From contig NZ_LIXJ01000006.1 in assembly GCF_001905795.1 (NCBI RefSeq), forward strand, positions 232,720-296,719: a stretch of 64,000 nucleotides of DNA. Reading direction: 5' to 3'. Every line of letters starts with the position of its first letter. Within the stretch, counting starts at the first letter, position 1. The notes below the pieces were generated by a model, which saw only the letters and a list, made by a program, of their open reading frames with translations, was not told the DNA's origin and did not search any database. Positions 18,467 through 27,289 of the stretch are shown piece after piece. Made by a program: the position numbers and the translations under genes. The DNA comes from Streptomyces sp. CB01580. GTDB lineage: Bacteria; Actinomycetota; Actinomycetes; Streptomycetales; Streptomycetaceae.

Positions 18467-20073
18467 CGGCCGTCGCCCCGTCGCAGGGTGCTGGGAATGA
18501 CCCCGCTGCCGTCGACCTCGAAGGTGATGCCCTTGGCGTAGTAGCGGATCGGCCGGGCGGCGAACGGGACGATGTCGACGTTCTTGACGAGGGCGGCGTC
18601 GGCCGCCTCCCACAGGGCGCAGCCGTCGACACCGGGCCTGGCCGCTGCCAGGGCGGCGAGTCGGCGGTAGTCGGGGTTGGTGAGGGAGCCGAAGTTGTTG
18701 CCCTTCGGGGGCGGGGGCCCGTCGTAGAACTGGGTGAGCTGGTCCGGGAGGGTGACTCCGATGGGGGCCCAGGCCAGGTCCCAGTCACCGCCGGCCAGGG
18801 TGCCGCTGATGCTGGAGGAGCCGATGGGCTTCGCCGTCGCCCTCACCCCGAAGGACGTCCACCGCTGGACGGCGAGTTCGACGGCCGAGGCGACCTGCGG
18901 TCCCTGGTTGGTCGCGTAGCTGAGTCCGACGGTGAGCGGCTTTCCGGCCTTGGTCCAGGTGCCGGCGTCCTTCGTCCAGCCCGCCGCGGTGAGCGCGGCG
19001 GCGGCCCGCTCGGGGTCATGGGCGGGCAGGTTCCCGGTGACGGTGTCGCCGGTGCAGGGCGTGGGCACGGTTTCGCCGATGGCGGTGGCGGGCTCGCCCT
19101 TGCCCCCGGTGGCGACGTTCCTGAGCTCCTTCAGGTCCAGTACCGAGACCAGGGCCCTGCGCACCGCCGGGTCGGCGCCCGGGCGGCCGGCGGCCTGGTT
19201 GAACAGCAACTGCCCGAACAGCGCCTCGAAGCTCCGGTTCCTCACCTTCGCGGCGTCCAGCCGGTCCTGGTCGGCGCCGTTGATCACGGCCCCGTGGATC
19301 TGACCGGACATCAGGAGGTTGGCGGCGGTCGACTCGTTGGGGACCACCTTGAACACGACCTTGCCGGGGAGGTCCTTCCCGGTGGACCCGCGGGGCCCCC
19401 ACGTGTACCCGTCCCGTCTGACGTACGTGTAGTGGTCGCCGGGGACGGCCTCGGTCAGCCGGTACGGTCCGCTGGCGTTGGTCGCCCTGGCCAGAGCGGC
19501 CGGTGCGGCCAGGCTCTTCCGGCACAGCAGCGGCAGCATCCGGGTCATCTCCACAATGAACGGAGCGGGTCTCGTCGTGGTGACGGTGACGGTCCGCGTC
19601 GCCCTGTCGGCCTTCGCCGCGGCGGTGACGGGAACGGACAGGCCCAGCATCGGCGACTGGTTCTCCGGGTCGGCGATGTGGTTGTACTCGGCGGCCACGT
19701 CGTCCGCGGTGAGCGGCGACCCGTCCTCGCAGGTCACGCCGGGACGGATGGTGAACCGTGCCGAGGTGGCCGTGGCGGACCACTTCTCGGCGACGCCGGG
19801 GACCACCGTGCCGTCGGCGGCGACGTGCACGAGCGTGTCGTACGCGAAAGTGTTCATCGACAGTGCGGTGGTGGCCAGCGCCGTGGTGGGGCTGAGGGTG
19901 CCGGGATCGGCGGCGACCGCGAACACCACCGTGGAACCGCCGCCCCCGGAGGCCGGACCACCGCCGCACGCGGCCGCGGTGGCGACCAGGCCGAGCACCG
20001 TGACCATCGCCGCCGCGGGCCGGGTCCCGCGCGTCCTTCTGCTTCTCGTGTCCGTGCCTGTGGCGCTGACCAT
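18463..20073 (-). CDS. Peptide-binding lipoprotein of an ABC importer (SBP family 5)
   Basis: 536 residues. Starts MVSATG behind GGAGG. A twin-Arg/Lys-rich N-terminus and hydrophobic stretch end in the lipobox VATAAACGGG, so the mature protein is lipid-anchored outside the membrane. The family 5 (OppA/DppA) pattern follows: DPGTLSPTTA, YDTLV, VTCEDGSPLTADDV, and the late WAPIGVT. It catches the peptide and delivers it to the DppB/DppC channel. It is the first gene of the nine-gene leftward unit; a TACTGT that could be a -10 box lies about 40 bases upstream, without a clear -35. Confidence 0.92.
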   Translation of the reverse strand: MVSATGTDTRSRRTRGTRPAAAMVTVLGLVATAAACGGGPASGGGGSTVVFAVAADPGTLSPTTALATTALSMNTFAYDTLVHVAADGTVVPGVAEKWSATATSARFTIRPGVTCEDGSPLTADDVAAEYNHIADPENQSPMLGLSVPVTAAAKADRATRTVTVTTTRPAPFIVEMTRMLPLLCRKSLAAPAALARATNASGPYRLTEAVPGDHYTYVRRDGYTWGPRGSTGKDLPGKVVFKVVPNESTAANLLMSGQIHGAVINGADQDRLDAAKVRNRSFEALFGQLLFNQAAGRPGADPAVRRALVSVLDLKELRNVATGGKGEPATAIGETVPTPCTGDTVTGNLPAHDPERAAAALTAAGWTKDAGTWTKAGKPLTVGLSYATNQGPQVASAVELAVQRWTSFGVRATAKPIGSSSISGTLAGGDWDLAWAPIGVTLPDQLTQFYDGPPPPKGNNFGSLTNPDYRRLAALAAARPGVDGCALWEAADAALVKNVDIVPFAARPIRYYAKGITFEVDGSGVIPSTLRRGDGR

Positions 20074-20338
20074 GGTCACCTCCGAAGAAGCGGCACCCCG
20101 CCGCCGAGTGAGGGAACAGTAGGCAGCGGTGCGTCGGCCGCGAGTGGTCGCACCGCACGAAAAACCGCCTCGCCGATGGTGCGCCGAGACGAAGACGAAC
20201 GCGGGGCCGGCGAGGCGAACGGCTCGCGTGGGCGGCTCGGACCCCGGCACTCGAACGGGCCCGCGCGGGCCGGGGTGTGACTGGAAGTCCCGGTCGGTGA
20301 AGGGAAGCTGTCATCGGCGGCGCCACGGTCCAGCTACG

Positions 20339-20521
20339 GACCGTAATGAGGACCTCGCGGTCCTGGTCGTGGGCACGACCGGCGCCGCCCGGTTCCTCGG
20401 CACGCTCGCCGGGACGTTCGAGGGAGAGGAGTTCACCGCGCGCCTGCGCTGCACGCGCACCTGGGTCCACGCGGCCGGGAACGGTTGGCGCGTCATCGCC
20501 GCTCACGTCAGTCCCGCCTGA
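20339..20521 (+). pseudogene. C-terminal remnant of an NTF2-like (SnoaL/DUF4440) protein
   Basis: About 58 residues in frame ending [15 protein letters not shown] then [11 protein letters not shown] and a stop. This is the typical last strand pair (RxTRTWVxxxxGWRVxAAH) of DUF4440/SnoaL-like proteins. The N-terminal half is absent and there is no start with a ribosome site. The flanking sequences 20074-20338 and 20522-20883 show nothing else I can call. Confidence 0.5.
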
Positions 20522-20883
20522 GGCCCGGTGGTATCCCGCCGACCGGGGATGGGTGCGGTGAGGGAGTGGAGTGGTCGACGCCCACCTCCTCAAAAGAGCC
20601 GCCGCTCCCCAGACCACGGGCAACCGGGGAAAGAGCCGGACACGCCTGGCCACACGGTGCTCGCCGCTGGTTCGGCTCGACGTCGAACACGCCGTCACCC
20701 GCCGTCTCCCACCGTTCCGGAAAGGCCGACGGCCCCGGACGCCCATTGCCGGAAACCGCCACCTACCGCTGCCAACTCCCACGACCGCCAGGGCGAATCG
20801 CGAGCCCTGTCGCCAACCAGCGGTTCCAGTCACACGGAGATAACCCTTTGCGGGTGGTCGCGACGTCCGGGCAGGATGCGCCG

Positions 20884-21450
20884 GTGACCCCCCGGTACCA
20901 GATACGCGCCCGGTACGACGCTCGCACGATCGTGGTCTACCAGGCGTATTCACCCGCGATCGCCGATCCCTGCCTGCGGGCCGGGCGCTTCGTGCCGCCG
21001 TTCTCGTTCCACCGGATGACGTGGATCAAGCCCTCGTTCCTGTGGCTCATGCATCGCAGCAACTGGGCCCGGAAATCGGGGCAGGAACGCATCCTCGCGG
21101 TACGGATCACCCGTTCCGGATGGGAGGAGGCGCTGTCCTCGGCGGTGCTGACGACGGCCGATCCGGCGGCCGTGGCACAAGCCCCCGTCCACGTGCAGTG
21201 GGATCCGGAACGCTCGTTGCGGGGTGCCGCGCTCAATCACTACAGCATCCAGGTCGGCGTCGGACGCGGGCTGATCCGTACCCTCGCCGAGGACTGGGTC
21301 GTCGACCTCACCGACATCACCGCCCAGGCGCGCAAAGCCGCGGCGGCGAAGCAGAGCGGGCGGGCGTCGCAGGCCCAGCGGCTGCTGCCGCCGGAACGGG
21401 TCTATCCGGTTCCGCCCGCCCTCGCGAAGAGGCTGGGCATGGACGGCTGA
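20884..21450 (+). CDS. DUF4291-domain protein
   Basis: 188 residues: [20 protein letters not shown] at the start, then [23 protein letters not shown], matching the very conserved DUF4291 family (about 180-200 residues) of unknown function. The GTG at 20884 follows AGGA and gives the usual family N-terminus. Conserved [19 protein letters not shown] and QWDPER stretches are intact, so it is probably functional. No partner genes are evident. Confidence 0.9.
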   Translation: MTPRYQIRARYDARTIVVYQAYSPAIADPCLRAGRFVPPFSFHRMTWIKPSFLWLMHRSNWARKSGQERILAVRITRSGWEEALSSAVLTTADPAAVAQAPVHVQWDPERSLRGAALNHYSIQVGVGRGLIRTLAEDWVVDLTDITAQARKAAAAKQSGRASQAQRLLPPERVYPVPPALAKRLGMDG

Positions 21451-21642
21451 GCCCCGAACACGGGCCCCTCGGCGCCCCTCCTCGCGCAAAGCCGCGTGAT
21501 CGGACGTGTCGGCTGCGGGTTTGATGGCCCGTCAGGGACGGGTTCCGGTGAAAACACCCGTGCCTCGGCGCGATTCACCGGTCTCCGCGAAGATCCCGCA
21601 CCAGCCGGGGCACATCCGCATGGCATATGTGAAGATCTGGCC

Positions 21643-22449
21643 ATGAGTACCTCACCGCAGTCTCCGGCCGACCGGATCCAGACGGACCGGCCCCATTCCG
21701 CCCGCGTATGGAACTACCTTCTGGGCGGCAAGGACAACTACGCCGTCGACCATCGGATGGGCGACATGATCCTGCAGGCGTTCCCGGACTTCGCCGCCAT
21801 CGCCCGCCTCCAACGGGCCTTCCTCGCCCGCGCGGTGCACTTCCTGACCGCGGAGGCCGGCATACGCCAGTTCCTCGACATCGGCACGGGCCTGCCGACG
21901 GCCAACAACACGCACGAGGTGGCCCAGCGGCTGGCACCCGAGTCCAGGATCGTCTACGTCGACAACGACCCGCTCGTCCTGGCCCATGCGCGCGCCCTGC
22001 TCACCAGCACCCCCGAGGGCGCGTGCGCGTACATCGACGCCGATGTCAGGGACGTCGACACGATCCTCGCCGAGGCTGCCGGGACACTGGACCTCACCGA
22101 GCCGGTCGGGCTGACCATGCTGGGGATCATGGGGCAGCTGCCCGACGAGGACGACCCGTGGACGCTGGTCGACGGGCTGCTGGCGGCGCTCCCCTCGGGA
22201 AGCTATCTGGCCCTCAGCGACGGCACGAACACGAGCGACTCGCTGAACCAGGCCGTCACCTCGTACAACGCGAACGCGGCCAGTTCGTACCACCTGCGCA
22301 GCCCCGAGCGGATCGCCGACTTCTTCCACGGCCTGCAGTTGGTGGAGCCGGGCGTGGTGAGGACGTCGGCCTGGCGCCCGGATCCCGCCCGGGGCGGGGT
22401 GGACGAACTGCAGGGCCACGCGGTGAGCGGTGTCGGGCTCAAGGTGTGA
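21643..22449 (+). CDS. SAM-dependent methyltransferase (PF04672/DUF574 family)
   Basis: 268 residues. Family hallmarks are RVWNYLLGGKDNYAVDH near the N-terminus, FLDIGTGLPTANNTHEVAQ as the SAM-binding glycine loop, and VYVDNDPLVLAHARALL as the ribose-binding acidic strand. Streptomyces genomes carry many copies of this family, often beside HTH/DUF397 genes; the substrates are unknown. The ATG at 21643 is chosen because the family starts there; the open frame extends upstream without similarity. Confidence 0.93.
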   Translation: MSTSPQSPADRIQTDRPHSARVWNYLLGGKDNYAVDHRMGDMILQAFPDFAAIARLQRAFLARAVHFLTAEAGIRQFLDIGTGLPTANNTHEVAQRLAPESRIVYVDNDPLVLAHARALLTSTPEGACAYIDADVRDVDTILAEAAGTLDLTEPVGLTMLGIMGQLPDEDDPWTLVDGLLAALPSGSYLALSDGTNTSDSLNQAVTSYNANAASSYHLRSPERIADFFHGLQLVEPGVVRTSAWRPDPARGGVDELQGHAVSGVGLKV

Positions 22450-22457
22450 AACACCCG

Positions 22458-22496
22458 CTCCCCGGTGCCGGAACGCACGGTGTTTCCACCGGGGAG
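22458..22496. terminator. Bidirectional hairpin between convergent genes
   Basis: Perfect 10-bp stem CTCCCCGGTG (22458-22467) with CACCGGGGAG (22487-22496), nine bases after the methyltransferase stop and before the convergent DinB gene. Confidence 0.7.
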
Positions 22497-22564
22497 TCGG
22501 AAGAAGGCCGGAGGGCGGGCCGGACGCGCCGCGGGCTTCCCGGTGGGCCGTTCCGGCGACGGCG

Positions 22565-23074
22565 TCAGCGCCGGGCCAGCGAGCCCCGGATGAACTCCGC
22601 CTGTCCCGCGTGCTGCAGGTCGTCCGAGACGACGCTGATCAATCGGACCCCGAGGGTGACCGGTGGCGACCACGCCTCGTCGACGACGCGGTTCAGTGCC
22701 CTGCCGTCGAGTCCGCGGACGAACTCCAGGGTTCGCTCGTGCACGGCGTCGTGGTAGCCGAGCAGCAGGTCGGGCGATCCCACGCGCACGGCGGCCACCT
22801 CCGAGGCGCTGTGCCCGTATCCGGTGGCGGACTGTTCGAAGGGCAGGTCGAAGCGGGAGGCCCAGTCCTGGGTGAACCAGATCTGCTCGGTGCCGGAGGC
22901 GTCGGAGATGTGGTCGTCCTGGACACGGGTGAGGTGCCAGACGAGCCAGGCGATCGTGTTGGCCCCGTCGTCGAGCCGGGTGTGGAGGTCGGCGCGCGAC
23001 GCGCCCTCGACCGCCGCGTGCACGGTCTCCTGGACGCGGCCGAACGCGTCCGTCAAAAGGTCAGCGCTGTTCAT
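22565..23074 (-). CDS. DinB-family (DUF664) mycothiol-dependent-type protein
   Basis: 169 residues, start MNSADLL. A four-helix DinB fold is suggested by ANTIAWLVWHLTRVQDDHI (first metal-binding His) and VVSDDLQHAGQAEFIRG (last His). This is the actinobacterial branch named mycothiol transferase, whose members bind a metal with three histidines and may couple mycothiol to substrates or simply act as thiol S-transferases. No substrate can be inferred. A TGAGGG precedes the ATG. Confidence 0.88.
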   Translation of the reverse strand: MNSADLLTDAFGRVQETVHAAVEGASRADLHTRLDDGANTIAWLVWHLTRVQDDHISDASGTEQIWFTQDWASRFDLPFEQSATGYGHSASEVAAVRVGSPDLLLGYHDAVHERTLEFVRGLDGRALNRVVDEAWSPPVTLGVRLISVVSDDLQHAGQAEFIRGSLARR

Positions 23075-23212
23075 GCCCTCACCATGGCCGCTGCTCCGCG
23101 CAGGCCCCGCGATCGACACGCGCGCCGCGCCCGGCGCCGGCGCCCCGCCCGGCCGCGGCGCGCGGGAAGGTGCTCGGTGTTCGCGCGGGGCGGGGGCGTT
23201 CCCGCCCGGCGA

Positions 23213-24256
23213 TCAGGGCCGTGATGCGCGGGCCCGCGCGGCCCGGCCGGCCGTCAGCCCCGCAACCCGGGACAGTCGGCGCAACGAGTCCACCAACGCC
23301 TCGCGGTCGTGAGTACTGGTGGTGACCAGCACCTCGTCCGCTCCGGTCTCCCCGATGACCGTTTCGAGGGCGGCGGCCACCTGGTCCTCCGTCCCCTGGA
23401 CATGACCGCGCAGCCCCTTCTCATAGAGGTCGCGTTCCTTCTCCGTCATGGCCAGGGCCTCGATCCTCCCGGCAGGGGCGAGCGGCGGGAACACTCCGTG
23501 GGTGCGGGAGTACGCCAGGGACCACGCCTCCGGCATCAGCAGGCGCCGGGCCTCCTCCGTGCCGGCCGCGAGCGCGATCGTGCCCGACACCACGACGTAG
23601 GGTTCGACGGCCCGGGACGAGGGACGGAACTCCCGGCGGTAGCGCTCGACGGCCCGGAGCAGCTTCTCCCGGTCACGGAGGTCCCCGACGACCAGCGGCA
23701 GTCCGGCCGCCGCGGCCACACCGGCCCCCTCGCCGGTGGCCAGCACGAACGCGGGGATGCGCAGGCCTTCGGCGGGGTGGGCATGCACCCCCGGGTGGAC
23801 GGTCTGCGTGCCGTCCAGCCAGCCGAGGAGTTCGTCGAGCTGCCCGGCGAAGTCCTCCGCCGCCCTCCTGTCCCGGCCCAGCGCCCTGCGGATGCCGTCC
23901 GTGAAGCCCACCGAGCGCCCGAGACCCATGTCGATCCGGCCGGGGAAGAGCGACTCCAGCACCCCGAACTGCTCGGCCACCACGAGTGGTCGGTGGTTGG
24001 GGAGCATCACTCCGCCCGTTCCGACCCGGATGGTGGACGTCGCCGACGCGACGGCCGCCGCCAGCACCGTCGGCGCCGAACCGGCGACACCCGGCACGCC
24101 ATGGTGTTCTGACACCCAGAACCGGTGGTAGCCGAGCGCCTCGGCCTCCTGGGCCAGGCCCACGGAGTCGCGGATCGCCTCCGGGCCGTCGTGGCCCTCA
24201 CGAATGCGGGACCGGTCGAGCACGGAGAAGCGGGTGGCCGCGATCACGGAGTTCAC
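23213..24256 (-). CDS. LLM-class flavin-dependent oxidoreductase (luciferase-like)
   Basis: 347 residues. Typical blocks: LAQEAEALGYHRFWVSEHHG, TIRVGTGGVMLPNHRPLVVAEQF and FPGRIDMGLGRSVG, which mark the MsnO8-type/luciferase-like monooxygenases using FMN or F420. The GTG at 24256 (VNSVIAATRFSVLD) has AAGGAC upstream; the family begins at that point. It is soluble and cytoplasmic. The 100 bases before the start contain a short tandem direct repeat (separate entry). Confidence 0.9.
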   Translation of the reverse strand: MNSVIAATRFSVLDRSRIREGHDGPEAIRDSVGLAQEAEALGYHRFWVSEHHGVPGVAGSAPTVLAAAVASATSTIRVGTGGVMLPNHRPLVVAEQFGVLESLFPGRIDMGLGRSVGFTDGIRRALGRDRRAAEDFAGQLDELLGWLDGTQTVHPGVHAHPAEGLRIPAFVLATGEGAGVAAAAGLPLVVGDLRDREKLLRAVERYRREFRPSSRAVEPYVVVSGTIALAAGTEEARRLLMPEAWSLAYSRTHGVFPPLAPAGRIEALAMTEKERDLYEKGLRGHVQGTEDQVAAALETVIGETGADEVLVTTSTHDREALVDSLRRLSRVAGLTAGRAARARASRP

Positions 24257-24273
24257 GTCCTTGTACAACGCCG

Positions 24274-24322
24274 GGCTCCCGCACGGATTCCCGTACAGCG
24301 ACCGGCTCCCGCACGGATTCCC
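24274..24322. repeat. Two direct copies of a 19-bp sequence upstream of the LLM gene
   Basis: GGCTCCCGCACGGATTCCC occurs at 24274-24292 and again at 24304-24322, 30 bases apart, followed each time by related sequence. It lies just upstream of the LLM gene start, in its likely leader or promoter. Confidence 0.7.
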
Positions 24323-24495
24323 CGGCCCGTCGCACGGAACCGCGCGGCCCCCGAGCGGTGGTGCGCGGAAGCTCGGGAGCCGCGCGGTGCTACGCCCGCC
24401 CTGCCGGCCGGCAGGGGCGCGGGCCGACACGCCATGGGCGTGGGAGCGATCGTGCCACGGGGTCGACGGGGCCGTCGGCCCATGGGGAGAGGCCG

Positions 24496-24687
24496 TCACT
24501 CCATGGGGTAGATGTCCCCGCTCGCCATGCCGCTGACCTGCTCGCACTCCACCTCGATCCGGCGGGCCTTGTCCTTCAGGCGCCGGCGTTCCTCGGGATC
24601 GGTGGTGCGCTCGGCGGCCTCGTCGAGGTCCTTCGCCTTGGCGCGCAACTCCTTCACCCGGCCACGGTATTCATCCGACTCGCTCAT
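24496..24687 (-). CDS. Small charged helical protein, DUF6381-like
   Basis: 63 residues. MSESDEYRGRVKELRAKAKD then a coiled-coil stretch with DPEERRRLKDKARR. The heptad-rich pattern with ADPxxRxxLxxKARxL resembles the DUF6381 family common in Streptomyces. The function is unknown. The ATG follows AAGGAGTG. Confidence 0.75.
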   Translation of the reverse strand: MSESDEYRGRVKELRAKAKDLDEAAERTTDPEERRRLKDKARRIEVECEQVSGMASGDIYPME

Positions 24688-24763
24688 GTTCACTCCTTGG
24701 ATCTGTGGGTGGAGCCGCCTCCGCCACGGAACCAGGTTTCCCGGGACACCGCACCCCAGGCCA

Positions 24764-25447
24764 TCACTCACCGTCACCAAGCACGGGGCGGGCGTCCCGT
24801 ATCAGCGCGGCGTCCCGGGCGGCCGGCGCCGCACGGACGCGGTTTCCCACTCCCAGCGTAGTCAGGATGCGGCTGACATGGGCTTTCACGGTGCTCTCGC
24901 TCATGCCCAACCGTCCCCCGATCTCCGCGTTCGTGGCCCCCTCTGCCAGCAGCACCAGCACCTCGCGCTCGCGCGGCGTCAGCCGGTCGACCCGTTCCCG
25001 TTCCACTCCGCTCCCCGTGCGGGCGGTGTGCTGGCAGCGGTCGATCAGCCGCCGGGCCGCCGACGGGTGCAGCAGGGCCGATCCCGCCGCCACGACGTGC
25101 ACGGCCCGCAGGATCTCCGCCGGAGCGACGTCCTTGAGCAGAAAGCCGTCGGCCCCCGCCGCCGGCGACTCGTACACGTACGCGTCCGGATCGAAGGTGG
25201 TCAGGGTGATGACGCGCGGCGCGTGGGGCAACCCGCGCAGCCGCGCGATCGTCTCGATGCCGTCCAGCCCCGGCATGCGTACGTCCATGAGGGCGACGTC
25301 CACGCGGTGTGCGGTGGCCTGCGCCACCGCCTGAAGGCCGTCGGCCGCCTGGGCGACGACCTCGATGCCGGGATCGGTCGCCGGCAGATCGGTCAGCGCC
25401 GGCCGGACCAGCGCGTCGTCGTCCACCACCATCGTCCTGATGGGCAT
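24764..25447 (-). CDS. NarL/LuxR-type response regulator (orphaned from its kinase)
   Basis: 227 residues. Receiver domain (1-120) with MVVDDDALVR, phospho-acceptor in ALMDVRMPGLDG, TTFDPDAYVYE and the switch Lys in FLLKD; LuxR-type HTH (about 150-210, LTPREREVLVLLAEGATNAEIG). The kinase that should precede it is reduced to a C-terminal scrap directly upstream. Two departures from the family are visible: LPATDPGIEV is shortened at the start of helix 1, and the end (AAPAARDAALIRDARP) differs from the usual NRVQAVIxAY. Confidence 0.88.
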   Translation of the reverse strand: MPIRTMVVDDDALVRPALTDLPATDPGIEVVAQAADGLQAVAQATAHRVDVALMDVRMPGLDGIETIARLRGLPHAPRVITLTTFDPDAYVYESPAAGADGFLLKDVAPAEILRAVHVVAAGSALLHPSAARRLIDRCQHTARTGSGVERERVDRLTPREREVLVLLAEGATNAEIGGRLGMSESTVKAHVSRILTTLGVGNRVRAAPAARDAALIRDARPVLGDGE

Positions 25448-25452
25448 CGCGC

Positions 25453-25620
25453 TCACCGCCCGGCCTCGCTGCGGAGCGGGGCGCCCCGTCGCGGCGCCGG
25501 GGCCCCGGTGTTCCCCGCCCCGTCCCGCTCCGGGCCCGTCCCCCGGACCGGCAGCCGGGCGGTGAGCCGCCACCCGCCGTCCGGCCCCGGACCGTGGTCG
25601 AGCCGGCCGTGCGGCCCGGC
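25453..25620 (-). pseudogene. C-terminal scrap of a two-component histidine kinase
   Basis: In the frame that ends (TGA at 25453-25455) just before the response regulator start, the minus strand reads RLDHGPGPDGGWRLTARLPV and a short tail, matching the end of NarL-system kinases (GGWRVTARLPV). Immediately upstream the frame is closed by TAG and no ATPase or dimerisation motif follows, so the kinase gene is destroyed. Confidence 0.6.
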
Positions 25621-25778
25621 GTACTTCGCCTATCTCGGCACCGCCCGGGACGGTCGCGGGACGCACGGTGTGGGCCAATGTCCCGCGCGCGAGGGTGTGG
25701 CGGCTCGCGTCCCCCGCTCCCAAAATCGCCCCGCGCCGGGCACGTTCCGCGAGTGCCCGCCCCGGATCCGGCTGACCG

Positions 25779-26246
25779 TCAGCCCCGGCACCGGCACCGG
25801 CGCCGGTGGCACCTGGAGCGGCGGGGGGCCGTCCGGCGGGCGCCCGCACCGAGGAATCCGAGCCCGATGCCCAGCATCCAGGTGTCCTTGGCCAGCGGAA
25901 TGCCGTTCTGCGTGGGCCGCAGGCTGCCGGGTTCCCGCATTCCGGGCAGCCGGAGGTAGAGGCCGAGCAGCCCTCCGGAGAACCCGGTCAGCGCCAGTCC
26001 GGCCAGTCGCGTCGGCACGACCGGGGAGACCAGGGCGCCGCCGATGGCGACCTCCGACCAGGCGAGCATCCGGGTGAATCGCCCGGGCTCGATCCTCCGC
26101 AGGAACGGGTAGGCCGCGCAGGCCATGTCGTGCACGGTACGGGCGGTCTCCTCGTCCGCCTTCAGCTTGCCCAGGCCGGAGTTCAGGAGGAACGCGCCGG
26201 TGGCAAGGCGGGGGGCCACATCGCGCAGTTCGATCGCCGTCGTCAT
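25779..26246 (-). CDS. DoxX-like small membrane protein
   Basis: 155 residues with about four hydrophobic segments (FLLNSGLGKLKA, LAWSEVAIGGALVSPVVPTR, LALTGFSGGLLGLYL, and TWMLGIGLGFLGAG). The pattern fits DoxX/DoxD-related membrane proteins. Start ATG 26246 has GGAGG upstream. The C-terminal 15 residues are a run of Arg/Cys that looks like read-through into non-coding sequence, so the original stop may be lost. Confidence 0.75.
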   Translation of the reverse strand: MTTAIELRDVAPRLATGAFLLNSGLGKLKADEETARTVHDMACAAYPFLRRIEPGRFTRMLAWSEVAIGGALVSPVVPTRLAGLALTGFSGGLLGLYLRLPGMREPGSLRPTQNGIPLAKDTWMLGIGLGFLGAGARRTAPRRSRCHRRRCRCRG

Positions 26247-26300
26247 GGGAGCCTCCGTCGGTCGGTGGTCCGGCCCCCCGTCGAGCTTAGCCAGAACGTG

Positions 26301-26356
26301 CCGGTGGCGCTTCGCGAGCGCCACCGGCCGGGGCCGTACGGGGCCGCGAGGCCCCG
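26301..26356. terminator. Two adjacent hairpins in a divergent gap
   Basis: A perfect 11-bp stem CCGGTGGCGCT/AGCGCCACCGG (26301-26311, 26317-26327, loop TCGCG) and a second 7-bp stem CGGGGCC/GGCCCCG with a GCGA tetraloop (26339-26356). They lie 55-110 bases upstream of the DoxX start on one side and 270 bases before the next plus-strand gene. Between divergent genes they are not ordinary terminators; they could be a structured leader for the DoxX gene. Confidence 0.45.
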
Positions 26357-26623
26357 CACCGGCTCCGTCGGCGGGCCGCGGCCGTAACGACGGTCGGTGC
26401 CCGGCGGACGGCCTCGTCCCCGCGTGAGGCCCGAAGGACGGTTCCGCCTGCGGACGGCGGCGCGTCGACGGTACTGCCCGGCGGCCGTTCAGCCCCCGCC
26501 ATGGCCCCGTGCGCACGAGGCCGTGGCCCTTCGCGCGAGCCGTTCACCGAGGACCACCCGGTCGTGCGAATCACTCGCATCCGCGGCCCGTCGCCGAGCC
26601 CGGAGTCCGGTACTTTTGGCCGG

Positions 26624-26947
26624 ATGACGACGTATTTCCGCAACGAGCAAGCGGCGAGGGAGCAGCCGGCGCTGATGCCCGTGCAGTCCCAGGAGGTGGA
26701 CGAGGGCTACCGGCTGGTCGATCCGAACGGGGTCCTGACGCCCACGGTGGAACACGTGCAGTGGGTGGACAACCACCCGTCGGGCCCGGACACCCACGTG
26801 GTCGTCTCGTTCGAGGACGGTACGGACATCGAGTTCCCGTTCGACGTGCCGCTGACCGCCGTCTGGCACGACGAGCGTCGCCCGGTGCGCGGGGCCGACC
26901 TCGCCTCCGCCGCCCCCGCCTCCTGGGGCAGGCCGCTCGACCGCTGA
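26624..26947 (+). CDS. Hypothetical protein
   Basis: 107 residues beginning MTTYFRNEQAAREQP, with no motif I recognise. The composition is normal for a soluble protein (DTHVVVSFEDGTDIEFPFDV looks like beta strands). The start has no strong ribosome site, but TACTTT lies just upstream, so a leaderless or short-leader transcript is possible. Coding character is supported by third-position GC and the lack of longer frames on either strand. Confidence 0.6.
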   Translation: MTTYFRNEQAAREQPALMPVQSQEVDEGYRLVDPNGVLTPTVEHVQWVDNHPSGPDTHVVVSFEDGTDIEFPFDVPLTAVWHDERRPVRGADLASAAPASWGRPLDR

Positions 26948-27289
26948 CGTACGGCCGGACCGGGCCCGCGCCCGCCGATTCACCGTCGGCGCCGCCGCCT
27001 CGGACGCCGGGGCCCGTCGCGGCACCGCCGCGTGTCCCGGGCCCGAACGGCGGGATCCGTCCCGAACCGGCCATCGGGACCCGGCAACCCGGATCTCCGG
27101 ACCGAATCGCCCGCCCGAAGCGATGTCCCGGCTCCCGGCACTCGGCGCGAATCAGCCGGTGTTCGACTTCCGTTGGTCCCGGAGCAACCTCGGGCACCGT
27201 CCCACCGTCTTGATCAACAGCAAGGCGGTTCGCCGCAAGAGACACCCTGTCCGAAACCCCACGAGTGCCCGGGTGCGACCACCAGTCAA

